Source: Anopheles merus (lineage: Eukaryota; Arthropoda; Insecta; Diptera; Culicidae). Taken from it: a DNA stretch of 64,000 bases. This document shows positions 1 through 10,094 of the stretch, piece by piece (positions within the stretch are counted from its first letter, which is position 1; each line of letters starts with the position of its first letter). Made by a program: the position numbers and the translations under genes. Under the pieces are notes generated by a model. That model did not search any database. It saw only the letters and a program-made list of their open reading frames with translations, and had not been told where the DNA came from. The DNA lies in NCBI RefSeq assembly GCF_017562075.2, contig NC_054081.1, positions 22,510,793-22,574,792 of the forward strand, given 5' to 3'.

Positions 1-804
1 GACAGTACTTACTGTACTTTGCAGAACCGTTAAATATCGATGAGGCCACTTTTGAGCCAAGTCACGCAATTTTTTAATTTTCAAACTGATACGTTCCATG
101 CCTCTGTTGACACAAGTGTATAGTTTTTTGATTATTATGTTTTAGTAGTAACCTCAACAACGTTTTCATTGAATAACGTATTGATGTGCAGTGGATTTAA
201 AAATTAGGGTGCCGCTAATACATATACAACATGTTTAGATCCAATCCCAATTACGTACTTAAAACATACGATTTTTTAATTGTTCATTTTTGGTTCAATC
301 CATTTTGTGTTTTTTGTGCCCATAAATGTAAGATTGAACTACAAAAATATGATATCGCTCATGGTTCGAATTCCAATTCTACTCTTTTTTTTCGACTTAT
401 GTTTCATACGTTAGGTAATAAGTAATAGATGCTTAGAACATTTTCAATGTAAATTTTCCTGGTCTTTAATTTCAAGAGGGTCATTTTCAAAAACGGCATA
501 AAATTTTTATTTTATTATCCTGAAACTGGTTTTGAAGTATTGAATGGAATTGGTATTTGTGTATGAGACAATTGTTATTGTTGCGCCAAATATCAAATTT
601 CAACAGTGAACATATACCCTCATATAACCATTCCAAATGTGTAGTTCTAATATTCCGATATATACTGTTATAGAACAGAATAGTTCAACACTGTTATAGC
701 CTTCCCAGATCAATTAACTAAATTCGCGTTTACTTGCAATCTACTTTATTTACTCTTGCCGCCCACATCTTTCAGATTTTGCTTCTAATTTGACGTGTCC
801 TTAA
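1..804. other. AT-rich non-coding stretch
   Basis: No ORF longer than about 65 codons with convincing composition, no repeat and no transposon signature was seen. It lies immediately 3' of the terminal exon at 805-1068 (minus strand), so it may hold that gene's 3' UTR or downstream intergenic DNA. Confidence 0.5.
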
Positions 805-1068
805 TTATAACATGGTTGTTCTATCAACACCATAGTACGGTAATAGCATCACATGGTAGATATCGTCATCACTCTTGATAGATACAGTCAGAATCTTTTC
901 AGCCCTCTTGGGCACGCTACCGTAAGCATAGTGTAGGATCATTCTGGAGTTGATGCTGATCCGGCTAAATGCAGTGCTCACGGTTGTCTCACCTAGCGCG
1001 TAGTATGTTGCAGACATGTTGCGCAATGAATCATCTCTCCCTTTAGTGCTTTGTTCTGGAAGGACATC
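805..1068 (-). CDS. Terminal coding exon of an unidentified host gene
   Basis: On the minus strand a plausible 3' splice acceptor (TTATTTCAG) ends at 1069. It is followed by an uninterrupted 87-codon frame beginning Asp-Val-Leu-Pro-Glu and ending Arg-Thr-Thr-Met-Leu, then TAA at 805-807. Composition is balanced, with no low-complexity bias and regular hydrophobic spacing (for example ISINSRMILHYAYG and DIYHVMLLPYYG), which suggests a beta-rich folded domain rather than a chance ORF. The first exon base opens a codon, so the upstream intron would be phase 0. I do not recognise the family. Upstream exons are not identifiable in the next kilobase or so. It is one of only two non-transposon coding candidates here. 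The alternative is a chance ORF or old unrecognised transposon coding. Confidence 0.5.
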   Translation of the reverse strand, partial: DVLPEQSTKGRDDSLRNMSATYYALGETTVSTAFSRISINSRMILHYAYGSVPKRAEKILTVSIKSDDDIYHVMLLPYYGVDRTTML

Positions 1069-2355
1069 CTGAAATAAGTAGTTTATCCCGCCCGCAAGCA
1101 AATCGTTACAAATTCAATTTTAACTTTCAAGCCATCAACAATAATAAAAAAAAAATTATATCCAATACCATGTGATTTCAAATCGGTTTGTGTAAACAAA
1201 ACATCTAAGTAACCATTGCCCTCATTACCTGCGGCTTAGCAGTGGTGCATGGAGCAAGTCCTTTCGCAGCAACGCGCGTTGCTAAGAGAGCTCTGCTCTC
1301 ACCGCTTTCTTTCTCTCTCTCGCTAAATGTTTACTCTCACGTCATTGTGGCGATTTTCCATTTTGTATATAGTGAGATTACAAGCTATCATAGCCTACTA
1401 AGAACAAAATATAAATTAATTAATTATAAATTCAAACAGCCGCCTTCGATGTGGTCGCTGCGCAACACTAATATTTCAGATACGTTATTGCCTCCGGTCC
1501 GCGTTAATAGCGTATATCGGGGAGTGCCTGTACATTGATACAAAGAGGAGAACGCTTGCGTGAACGATTGGTGTAGCAAGCGAATTGGACAAGTCCCAGA
1601 AAAGCGAGACGCAAGAGTTTCTCACAAACGATGGAAAGGGATGAGCGAAATGAAACATGCGAATCGTTGATGAGACACAGCCAAGTCGCAAGAAAATACA
1701 GACCAACACCCAGAAGAGCGAGTCGGAATGAAAATTTTTCTGAATGTTAGAATGAGAAAAATGATAGATACACATAAAAATCGCGCGATAATGCCGGTTG
1801 GGGTCTTGCCGAGCGCCAGTATCAGGTGGTACGCAGAATCAGCTGCTTGTCACCGTACTCGATGTGTACCATTTTCACAAAGTGACCGGTACCGCATTTG
1901 CCGATTCATTAACAGCGCGGTTCACCGTTCCATTTGATGCATATAACCTACCGGGCGAAAGGTGACGAATCGGGTAAAAATCATTCAAATGACACACAAC
2001 AAGATCTACTCACCAGGAAGATATCCTTCATATCCAATGATATAAGGGAAAGGCCATTTGAAGCCCCTTCCTCTGCACCGCTTCACAGCTGCTAACTTTT
2101 AACTATCTCCACCAGGAACGATTATATTGCACAAATCACACCTTAATATATAACAATGATCGAAATTTAACACTTTACCTGATAACTTTAACACATACCT
2201 GATATCGCGGCGGCGTCGTACGTGAAGGTTAGACATTTTATTCTGCTTTATTCCATGCTACAAGCTTTCTTTTTTGATTGCCGCACAATAGAATAATACT
2301 GTAGTGGTTAATTTTATATTTACTCTACAAAAAAAAAACTGAATACCAAAATAAA
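1069..2355. other. Non-coding; possible intron or intergenic DNA
   Basis: A pyrimidine-rich CT block lies near 1290-1325, followed by AT-rich sequence. No transposon termini or coding frame could be supported. It could be an intron of the gene ending at 805, but this is inference. Confidence 0.4.
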
Positions 2356-2359
2356 TACC

Positions 2360-4790
2360 ACATCAGAATCAGAATGTATGTTTATTGATATTTTTCTTTT
2401 TAAGTTCATGTGTACATTTGTTTTGCGAGATTTAGCGTAACGCTCGCTTTTCCCCGCTGTGGAGGATTTTGCCAGGAGGCAGTTTGTTTTGATTTTAGGA
2501 AGAAACGGTTCTAGGCCTAGGGCCTTTTGTTACGCTAACTTAATTTAAACTAACTTATCTACTTAACACTATTAGATTAGGAGCAGGACGAAAGAAATTT
2601 AGAAATAAGAAAGAAAGGAGGAAGGAAAAAGAAAAAAAATGTGAAAAATTCAAAAGAGTGCCCTTAGAAGGGGTGAACCTGATGTTGCGCATTTTTCTTT
2701 AAGGCGTTCTGTTATAACATATCCAATTTCATCTATTGGATGTGTATTAGTTTTTTCATATAACTCCTCTAACCTGGTCCAGTAGGGGACATTCGCAATT
2801 AGTCGCAAAAATCGGTTTAACCCTATTTGAACCCTGCGGATGTTGGTTGGGGCGCTACTTTTCCAAACCGAGATACTGTACGTTGCCATGGGAAGAACAA
2901 TTTGCTTATAGATCGCGATCTTGTTCCTGTAGCAAAAGCGAGAGCCGTGATTCACTAGGGGATACAATTTTTTGAGCAGGACATTGATCCGAGTTGCCAG
3001 CTCTCGGGTATGGTGATGATAAAGCAGCTTGTTGTCCATGATTGGACCCAGATACTTTACCCTTGACAACCAAGGGATTGTTGTTCCTCCCACAGTCAGC
3101 TGGTTTCCAATCGGGTTTAGTAGCTGGTGCCTTAGCCGATGTGGAACAATCATGGCTTGTGTCTTAGCGTTGTTGATGCGGATTCTCCATTCCGCAGCAT
3201 AGCCTTGTAGTACATCTAAGCAACGCTGAGCGCCGCGTCTGAGTTCTGCTGGTGTTCTGCCCTTAGTAGCGATCGCCGTGTCGTCTGCAAACAAAAACAA
3301 CTGGGCACCGTTAGGAAGAGCAGGAAGGTCTGCCGTGAACAGCAGATACAGAAGTGGACCCAGAACGCTGCCCTGGGGTACGCCCGCCGGTACTTGCTGC
3401 ACTTCCGAAGTGTATGGGCTGATGACAACACGGAAGGTGCGTTGCTGCAGGTAGTTCTTGATCAGTTTGACCAAGAATAACGGGAGCTTGAACTGGAACA
3501 ATTTATGGACAAGCCCATCATGCCACACATTGTCAAATGCTTTTTCCACGTCAAGCATCACAACAGCAGTGGATCTTGATACTTGTTTGTTTTGCTGAAT
3601 TGTGTTTTGCAGTCGTATCAGTTGGTGTGTTGTTGAGTGCCCGGACCGAAATCCAAACTGTTCTGCCGGAATAATTTGTAAATCGTTAACCGAATTTCTT
3701 AGTCGCCAATATACTATTTTTTCGAATAGTTTGCTGAAGGCGCTTAGCAAGCTTATCGGGCGATAGCTGGATGGAAGGGTGGGATCCTTGCCGGGCTTCA
3801 GGATTGGGATCACCTTAGCGCTCTTCCAGGCTTGCGGGAAGATGTTGAGTGATAGGCAGCTATTAAAAATCGCCACAAGCAGAGTTATAGCTCGATTTTG
3901 CAGATGTTTGATGCGGAGAGTTGGAGGTGTGTTGTCAACCGTGCTGTTGGTCGTTGACACTTCTACATCGTGAGGGCTAGACATTGTAAGACCAAGGCGA
4001 TATGCCTCAGCAAATTGATAAGCAAGTGCATTGGACTTTTCGATGGGTGTAATGACTACTTGCGCTGGTAGATTGCTCTTTAATGGAGGAATCGGCCGGC
4101 TGGCGAGTGGGGTGGAAGTTGCTCAACTTTGCTTGCAAAGTTAGTATTGCGAATTTCTGCTACACGATCTGAGATGATGCGTGAGAGATTAGCCGCTTGT
4201 CGCTTTAACTGCTGATCACCGCTTCTCTGGTATTGGCGCCTGAGTGTGTTACGATGCTTGATTAGGTCTTGGGTATATTCGTCTAAGGTGATAATTTCCC
4301 CCTTAATACGCACCTCGGGAACGCATTCTACTACTGCAGTATTAATGGAGTCCTGCAACATTTTAATGGCTGAATCTATGGATTCTGGTGAAAGGAGTAC
4401 TTCGGTCGACGACCACTTCCGTCGCATAAACGTGTACCGTGCACCAGCAATCGCTTTGTCTCTTATAAAGGATCTCTTGCTTCTTGGCTTATTAGCATCT
4501 CTCGCAACCTAAGTATACGGATCGAACAACCTGCTTCGCTGTGCTTATTGTTTCGTCTTATTGTTTTAGGTGCTGTCTAATAATTTGCCGTGTGCTCGTT
4601 CAATCCTCTGCTAAGAGCAACCTCTGGGGGAGCATTTGATCAACTCTGTTCTATCAAATTCATCCGCTCAACCGCACCAGATCAACCTTTTAATTGAACA
4701 TATTATGCCGCTATGCCATCAACTCGCTTTGCTTTTAGCTTCCATCCGTGCGTGTAAAGTGTGTGTGTGTGTACAGTAGTGACGTGTGAT
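2360..4790 (-). mobile_element. Jockey-clade non-LTR retrotransposon, internally deleted (copy 1)
   Basis: The element reads on the minus strand. The 3' side has an AATAAA-like signal near 2370 and a non-coding tail up to 2650. ORF2 remnants cover 2650-4508. Above about 4510 the frame hits a stop and the ORF1 plus endonuclease coding expected there is missing; instead about 280 bp of non-coding DNA follows that could be the element's 5' leader. The element therefore looks internally deleted rather than simply 5'-truncated. The upper boundary (about 4790) is uncertain. Confidence 0.7.
2650..4508 (-). pseudogene. ORF2 remnant: reverse transcriptase of Jockey-type element
   Basis: The long frame 3984 to 2650 (444 residues) is a reverse transcriptase. 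In order it shows RPISLLSAFSKLFEKI, EQFGFRSGHSTTHQL, the first catalytic block LDVEKAFDNVWHDG, AGVPQGSVLGPLLY, the FADD active-site box, and a thumb region ending in LLRALF. In-frame sequence continues upstream to about 4090 (PIPPLKSNLPAQ). A second frame, 4427-4080 with open sequence to 4508, carries the linker between endonuclease and reverse transcriptase (HRNTLRRQYQRSGDQQLKRQ). The two frames meet at about 4090-4105, where roughly ten linker residues expected before PIPPL are absent, so a small deletion caused the frameshift. The endonuclease domain is missing. The protein would copy element RNA at a nicked target, but this copy cannot. Confidence 0.9.
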
Positions 4791-5162
4791 GTGTGCCTTA
4801 AAGTGTTAGCCTGCTTGATTTTTTTTTAATACTTATTCACTAATTTTACAAAAAATTTCTTATGGATATGCATAAAAATTAATATAATAAACTTATAAAT
4901 CGATAGCATCCTAATTTTAAACCCGATCAGCTAAATTTGCATTATTATAAAAATGTTGATGCATATCCATTTACATTATTTTTTACCCTAATTTTTACTT
5001 TTGCTTAAAGTAGCCCTAGCTATGCCCTATTCTCAATGCTCCGTTTTCCCTAATCTGCCTAATCTAAACTTAACCCTAGTGCAGGGCATTTCCTCCTTTT
5101 GCACGTGCCTTATCCCAGGCAGACTCGGTATTTTTTTAATCTATTCTATTTTTTATTTTTTA
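4791..5162. other. AT-rich spacer, possibly 3' LTR remnant of the gypsy element
   Basis: No gene. On the minus strand a purine run (AAAAGGAGGAAA) near 5087-5099 follows the integrase and could be a polypurine tract preceding a 3' LTR starting TGCCCTGCAC. No matching 5' LTR was found beyond 11433, so this is tentative. Confidence 0.35.
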
Positions 5163-5169
5163 TTTTTTT

Positions 5170-6014
5170 TTATTCGTTAAACCTCTTCAACCTGTTGTTG
5201 TGGACCTTCTCTAGCCTTTTCCCATTTCTTATTACACATGTCTGATCGCTTGGTATTTCCGCCACCTCGTACGGTCCTCTCCAAATACCTTGCAACTTTT
5301 GCCCTACACCCGTTTGATTATTCCGGACCAACACCATTTCCCCCCACATGGGTTGCCACTCATTAGCGTTCTGGTCGTACTTTTCTTTTCTTTTATGTTT
5401 CGATTGTATAAGATTTTCCCTCTCAATCAAGTGCATCTCTTTTAGTTTTGTTTGCATTTCTTCACAAAAATCGGAGTACAATCTTTTCCTCTCGTTTTGA
5501 TTATAAATTGATGTTGGCAATCTCGCTTTCCTCCCGAAAACCAACTCATATGGAGTGTACCCTGTCGAAGTGTTTATACACGTATTATATTCCATAGCGA
5601 AATATGGTAATACTTTATCCCAAGTTTTATAATTTTTCCCGACAAATTGTCTTAATATATTTTTAATTCTCTATTCGCTCTTTCAACTATATTTCCTTGA
5701 GGGTGGTATGCAGAAGTATTGATTTTTTTAATTTTTAGTAGTTTACATACATCTTTCATGACCTGGCTCATAAAATTTGTGCCCTGGTCTGTTACTAATT
5801 CTATAGGAACCCCTACAAGGCAAATAACCTCATCTAAAAAGGCTTTCGCTACTGTTGTTGCCTCTTGATTTCCCATGGATGTTACAATGAGATATCTGGA
5901 GAGATCATCTTGAATAACCAATCCATATTTGTTTCCTTTCTCCGATTCTGGTAAAACCACAATATCCATGTATACTTTTTCAAAAGGATATTTTGAGGTG
6001 GTTGTGATTTGCAT
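5170..6014 (-). pseudogene. Gypsy integrase (broken)
   Basis: Frame 6014-5652 holds the catalytic core: the first Asp in VYMDIVV, the second in VTDQGTNF, and the Glu in NIVERANREL, the spacing of a DDE integrase. Frame 5595-5170 is the C-terminal part, with YNTCINTSTGYTPYELVFGR and a basic tail with a WRGPYEV motif typical of the gypsy integrase chromatin/DNA-binding end. The two are separated by a frameshift around 5600-5650. The enzyme would insert the cDNA into host DNA; here it is inactive. Confidence 0.88.
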
Positions 6015-6111
6015 ATGAATTTTAGGAAGAATAAGTCCTTAATCCCTGAAACTCCTGAAGAACGGTGTTAATTTAAGATCTTTCTATTTCCACTTTATCA
6101 GCACCTGGTGT

Positions 6112-7294
6112 CTAATTTTGAAATTTTAATTTTGCTTTTTCTTTTAAATTGTTCAATTTGTCCCTCCTCCGTATTTCTTGTTCGCTTGTTTCCCTTTCTA
6201 AATCCATTTTCATTAAATCTTGCCAGTGATTTGCTTGTTTAGTATCCATCATAGTTTGTCCACCGATACTTTCCTCTACTTCGTTATTTGAAATAAGGTT
6301 TTTCTTGATTTGTTGGCGTGTGATGACTGCTACCGTTTTAATTTGTCCATCTTCTTGTATTTCCCTCAGTTTAATTTGAGGAAGCCTTGATAAAAAATCG
6401 GCAACCACATTCTCCTTCCCTTTTCTATACCTTATTTCACATTTTAATCCCTGGAGCCTTAATCGCAATCGTGATAAAATTGGAGAATTTTCTTTGAGTC
6501 TCCATATTGACACTAGTGGACTATGATCAGTGTATATGATAACTTCTGTCCATAGACATAATGTTTAAAGTGCTCTACGGCCCACACGATCGCCAAGAGC
6601 TCCTTCTCGATTGGGTGGTATCGTTTCTCTGCTCCCACAAGAGTTTTGCTAGCATAAGCAATTAGCCTTTCAATGGTTTTCTCATTTGAAAGAACTGCTC
6701 CGAGAGCGTAATCACTAGCATCAGTGGTGATTACAAAAACATCATTATAGTTAGGACGTACTAATAAAGGCTCAGAAGTAAGAAGTTGTTTTAATTTTTC
6801 AAATGCTTGCTGACAGCCTTCATTCCAAACAAATTTGTATTTTTCTTTAATAATTCATGCAATGGTTTGCGAATATTGGAAACATTTGGAAGAAATTTCC
6901 CATAAAAATTAATGGTTCCCAAAACGAACGTAGCTCCTTGAGAGTTTTTGGTATTGGCATATTTAAAATAGATTTAACATTAGCTAATGTAGGTTTAATC
7001 CCTTCCTCATTTATAGTGTGGCCCAAATAGTTTATTTGTTTATGAAGAATTTTACATTTGATGGTTCAATCTTGAGGTTGTGCTGTTTAATCCGTTTAGA
7101 ACTTTCACCAAATTGAGATTATGTTCCTCTTCTGATTCACCAAACACTACAATATCGTCCAAGTACACGAATGCCTTAACGGGTTGTATAGCGTAAAGAA
7201 CATTGTTCATAAGTTTCTGAAAAGTTACGCTATGTATGCTTTGAAAGTATTTATCGACTTTTACTGTGTATTCCTTTAGAAATTCTGCCCCCAA
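6112..7294 (-). pseudogene. Gypsy reverse transcriptase and RNase H (broken)
   Basis: Frame 7294-7052 contains a reverse transcriptase core with the YLDD active-site box (FVYLDDIVVFGESEEEH). Degenerate thumb and connection sequence follows (KILHKQINYLGHTINEEGIKP and PKTLKELRSF across 7050-6900) with several stops. Frame 6513-6112 is the end of RNase H (EIRYRKGKENVVADFLSR). The first part of the reverse transcriptase is missing: protease sequence (GAEFLKEYTVKVD) runs directly into the RT palm, so a deletion of a few hundred base pairs lies near 7230-7250. Confidence 0.85.
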
Positions 7295-7417
7295 ATTCCT
7301 GGGACATTAAGTGTTTTAATTATATAAAATTTTATTGGGTATGTTGACCTACCAATATGTAAGTTAATTAGAATTGAACCTACTGTGTCGGATACTATTC
7401 CATCAAAACTAGCAAAT
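7241..7417 (-). pseudogene. Gypsy aspartic protease, C-terminal half (split by insertion)
   Basis: Minus-strand reading below the insertion gives FASFDGIVSDTVGS, then a beta-rich stretch ending in VPGIWGAEFLKEYTVKVD, matching the flap-to-C-terminus portion of retropepsins. One base of shift occurs at about 7297. Removing the insertion at 7422-9918 plus one TTTA copy joins this to the N-terminal half at 9923-10094 in frame. Confidence 0.75.
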
Positions 7418-7421
7418 TTTA
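7418..7421. repeat. Target-site duplication TTTA (left)
   Basis: TTTA here and at 9919-9922 flank the env-only element; 4 bp is the size made by gypsy-type integrases. Confidence 0.8.
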
Positions 7422-7747
7422 AGTTAATCTTTATCTAGGCCGGTTGGCCATAAAAAAAGATTTTTATTTTACACAAACAGGATTACTCCTGACTAAAGCT
7501 AAACTATGATCTATATCTGGCTGACTCTAGACTTCGACTTCGACTGACTAAACCTAACGAGCTAATGTTCTAACGAAGCCGCTGGTTGCTGGCTGCATTG
7601 GTCCGTTCTCACGATCGGTCTGCGTGTCGCATTACTTGCGCATGTCGCCGTTGTCCGCTCGTGGCCGGTGTAGCGTTACATCTTCGTCTGCTCGTAGCCG
7701 GTGTGGAATGCCAGCTTGCAGTCTGGTTTCTAGCGGTCGGTCTAACT
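7422..7747 (-). repeat. 3' LTR of env-only element
   Basis: 326-bp copy, outer end at 7422 (AGTTAATC on the plus strand), inner end TCTAACT at 7741-7747 adjoining the polypurine tract. Matches 9592-9918 almost base for base. Confidence 0.92.
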
Positions 7748-7760
7748 CCTCCCTTCTTAG
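7748..7760 (-). promoter_or_regulatory. Polypurine tract
   Basis: Minus-strand CTAAGAAGGGAGG directly precedes the 3' LTR, the plus-strand primer site for reverse transcription. Confidence 0.8.
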
Positions 7761-7888
7761 ATGACTTTGCCCTCAAAGTCTGCCGAGAGCATGGAATGTT
7801 GTGGGTTTTTTCACGAAGGTTTCTATGTGGTGGACATCCTGTCGGTTGGTGTTGTTCGTTGGAATGTTGAGGCTTATTTTCGTTCTTC

Positions 7889-9316
7889 TTATACTGGTAA
7901 TGAAATATAAATTGCTATTGTTATCAGAACAATTGTCGTTAGCCCAATTGACCCAAAGATATGAAGTTTCCATGTGAGGGAATTATTAACCAGGCTGATG
8001 GTATGTAGTTTCTCTCTGTGCTGCAATGTTATGTTTCGAAGATGTTCAATTGAAGGTTCGTCTCTGATGCCGTCTTCTTTAGCGATGAGGCCAAGGGTTG
8101 ATATATATGGTTTACCGGTTATCGAAACTTCTGTGCTGGGAAAGAGTTCTCCGTTAATAAAGATATTGCAGTTGTGAAATCGTATGATATATGATCCATT
8201 AAGAATGTGGTTTATATTGCTGCAGTTGGATGAAATTTCGGCAGTGGCATCATTCAATAGAATATTCGCATTGTTAATGTGTTTAACTAATCCCGTTGAA
8301 TACACCTTTTCGTACATACATTCTGTATGCTCCCCTTGTACGAGTTGTCGTATGCAGCGTGAAGGCTCTTCCAGATCTTTACTTTCGCAAAGCTGGTGGC
8401 TGCTCTGATCGATACAGGGCTGCGGTAATTCGAACATATGGGTTAGATTCCGGATTATGTAGTTATGCTTGATTAAGATTCTCTTATCATTTTGTATGAT
8501 AGAGTCGATATAGTTGTACTCATAAGTTTCATAGGATAGACGTGGAAACTTTAGCATAAATATCACGTGTGTTGAATTCATGGTAACTTGTGCTGTGGCT
8601 TGTGTTAACATTTCTTCAACTGATGTATAGTAAATGCCATTTTGTGCCAGAAATTCTGCAACGGTGTTTAAGTCTTCTATTGATAGTAGCTCGCTATTCG
8701 GTATCCCATGCTTAGCGGCTAGTATGGCTTCTTGGAGTGTTTTTATATGGGCTTGTAATGCGTCTAGGTTTGCTATCTTAATGATCTGTTGTATCTCAGT
8801 TTGATGTTCCCTTTGGATCCTATTCTGAAGGTCGATAACATGATTAGCAATATTGGTTGTTTCTTGGAATCTTCTGCTGAGACCATTATTGATTAATAGC
8901 TGCTCGTTGTTTTGTAGGATGAGCGAATTCAGGGTGGTGTTGATTATCGTTAGATCTTCTGCGTCGGGACTGCCAGCTATCCACTTCCAGGCGGTACCTA
9001 TACTGTTCCATCTTTTCGTTCGAAGTCTACGTGGCCTAATCTTAGAAATTGTGGCGTTAAGTTTTTCGAGCTTCAAATTAATTAAACTTTGCAAAGGGGA
9101 TTTTCCTGTACTGTTTGTGCTATTTTCAAAAACTCGAGAAATTATCTCTTCTAGCTCGGTAAGATCAATTGGATGAATCGTCCTCAAGTATCCGATCCTA
9201 ATTTTTGCTTGTCCTAACGGAACAATAGCCAATGGGTTGTTTGTTAAGTCGAAAATGTTTATGCTAGCTTGTAGAACACCATATAGTGTGAAAAACGCGA
9301 TTATTAATAAATTCAT
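7889..9316 (-). CDS. env: Intact envelope glycoprotein gene of insect endogenous retrovirus
   Basis: A 475-codon uninterrupted ORF starting at an ATG (9316). Residues 1-17 form a signal peptide. A dibasic furin-type site, RTKR, at about 99-102 separates a short surface part from the membrane-fusion part, which begins with a Trp-containing hydrophobic stretch (WNSIGTAWKW). Heptad-rich helical sequence follows (about 125-200). Several N-glycosylation sequons and paired cysteines lie in the second half, then a transmembrane segment at about 450-470 and a very short tail. This matches errantivirus Env (gypsy env is about 480 residues), a protein for membrane fusion and cell-to-cell transfer in insects. 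The intact frame and near-identical LTRs indicate recent origin. It is the only long ORF in its element. Translation presumably needs LTR-driven RNA; the leader before the ATG is GC-rich. Confidence 0.9.
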   Translation of the reverse strand: MNLLIIAFFTLYGVLQASINIFDLTNNPLAIVPLGQAKIRIGYLRTIHPIDLTELEEIISRVFENSTNSTGKSPLQSLINLKLEKLNATISKIRPRRLRTKRWNSIGTAWKWIAGSPDAEDLTIINTTLNSLILQNNEQLLINNGLSRRFQETTNIANHVIDLQNRIQREHQTEIQQIIKIANLDALQAHIKTLQEAILAAKHGIPNSELLSIEDLNTVAEFLAQNGIYYTSVEEMLTQATAQVTMNSTHVIFMLKFPRLSYETYEYNYIDSIIQNDKRILIKHNYIIRNLTHMFELPQPCIDQSSHQLCESKDLEEPSRCIRQLVQGEHTECMYEKVYSTGLVKHINNANILLNDATAEISSNCSNINHILNGSYIIRFHNCNIFINGELFPSTEVSITGKPYISTLGLIAKEDGIRDEPSIEHLRNITLQHREKLHTISLVNNSLTWKLHIFGSIGLTTIVLITIAIYISLPV

Positions 9317-9573
9317 GCTTCACCCTTCTTACGGGGCTGGTTGCTTCGCCTCCTCTGACGGGGTTGGTTTTCTGTTGCTCGGGCCTCCGGTGAATTTTTC
9401 CTTCTCGGTGTGTCGGCGTTGTCCCTTTCCTCCGGCAACGAGTTATTGGCTGCTACCGGCTACTTAGGTGCTCATACACACGGCTGCAATCTGCGATCGG
9501 GAGATGTTCTAAGCACGGTGTGATTACGCTCTTTCGCGATCACTACTCGTCACTTGATTTTCACTTCACTAGA
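9317..9573 (-). other. Leader between PBS and env
   Basis: About 257 bp. The last 80 bp before the env ATG are purine-rich and free of stops in one frame (RGGEATSPVRR-like), resembling a pol C-terminus overlapping env. A splice junction of the env mRNA would be expected inside this stretch if the spliced-RNA origin is right. Confidence 0.5.
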
Positions 9574-9592
9574 GGTCCCTATTCGGGCACCA
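9574..9592 (-). promoter_or_regulatory. Primer binding site
   Basis: Minus-strand TGGTGCCCGAATAGGGACC directly follows the 5' LTR and shares its first base, the position and TGG start expected for tRNA priming. I could not assign the tRNA. Confidence 0.75.
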
Positions 9593-9918
9593 GTTAATCT
9601 TTATCTAGGCCGGTTGGCCATAAAAAAAGATTTTTATTTTACACAAACAGGATTACTCCTGACTAAAGCTAAACTATGATCTATATCTGGCTGACTCTAG
9701 ACTTCGACTTCGACTGACTAAACCTAACGAGCTAATGTTCTAACGAAGCCGCTGGTTGCTGGCTGCATTGGTCCGTTCTCACGATCGGTCTGCGTGTCGC
9801 ATTACTTGCGCATGTCGCCGTTGTCCGCTCGTGGCCGGTGTAGCGTTACATCTTCGTCTGCTCGTAGCCGGTGTGGAATGCCAGCTTGCAGTCTGGTTTC
9901 TAGCGGGTCGGTCTATCT
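9592..9918 (-). repeat. 5' LTR of env-only element
   Basis: 327-bp copy with one extra G near 9905 and TCTATCT instead of TCTAACT at its outer end. Its inner end abuts the primer binding site. Confidence 0.92.
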
Positions 9919-9922
9919 TTTA
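9919..9922. repeat. Target-site duplication TTTA (right)
   Basis: Second copy of the TTTA at 7418-7421. Confidence 0.8.
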
Positions 9923-10094
9923 TATTATCATTATAATCGATTGAAGATGCCCCAAGCTCTTTTGCTAATTCCAAACTTAGAAAGTTAAAGCAGGCTCCAG
10001 TATCAATTAAATAATAAATTTCTTTTGCTCCCATACATTTCGATAAAATTTTGGCCATTAATTTACCGTCTTTAATATAATCGATATTAAGCAA
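9923..10094 (-). pseudogene. Gypsy aspartic protease, N-terminal half (split by insertion)
   Basis: Minus-strand frame carrying the retropepsin catalytic box YYLIDTGACFNFLS (Asp-Thr-Gly) followed by LELAKELGASSIDYNDNIK, where the nested LTR element begins. The enzyme would cleave the Gag-Pol polyprotein. The continuation is at 7241-7417. Confidence 0.82.

Larger units (their letters stand above)
7422..9918 (-). mobile_element. Young env-only LTR element (errantivirus-like), nested in gypsy protease
   Basis: Two LTRs of 326 and 327 bp (7422-7747 and 9592-9918), a PBS, a PPT and one intact env ORF make up the whole element; gag and pol are absent. LTR ends read AGTTA...TAACT as in gypsy-group errantiviruses. 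The target duplication TTTA (7418-7421 and 9919-9922) is 4 bp. The LTRs differ only by one inserted G near 9905 and one substitution at the outer end, so insertion was recent. The body is an LTR, about 275 bp of leader, env, a short tail and an LTR, which is what reverse transcription of a spliced env mRNA would leave; a plain internal deletion is the alternative. Confidence 0.9.

Noticed and set aside
7586..7870. 94-codon ORF, repeated at 9756-9944
   Set aside because: Lies in the LTR of the env-only element; duplicated because the LTR is.
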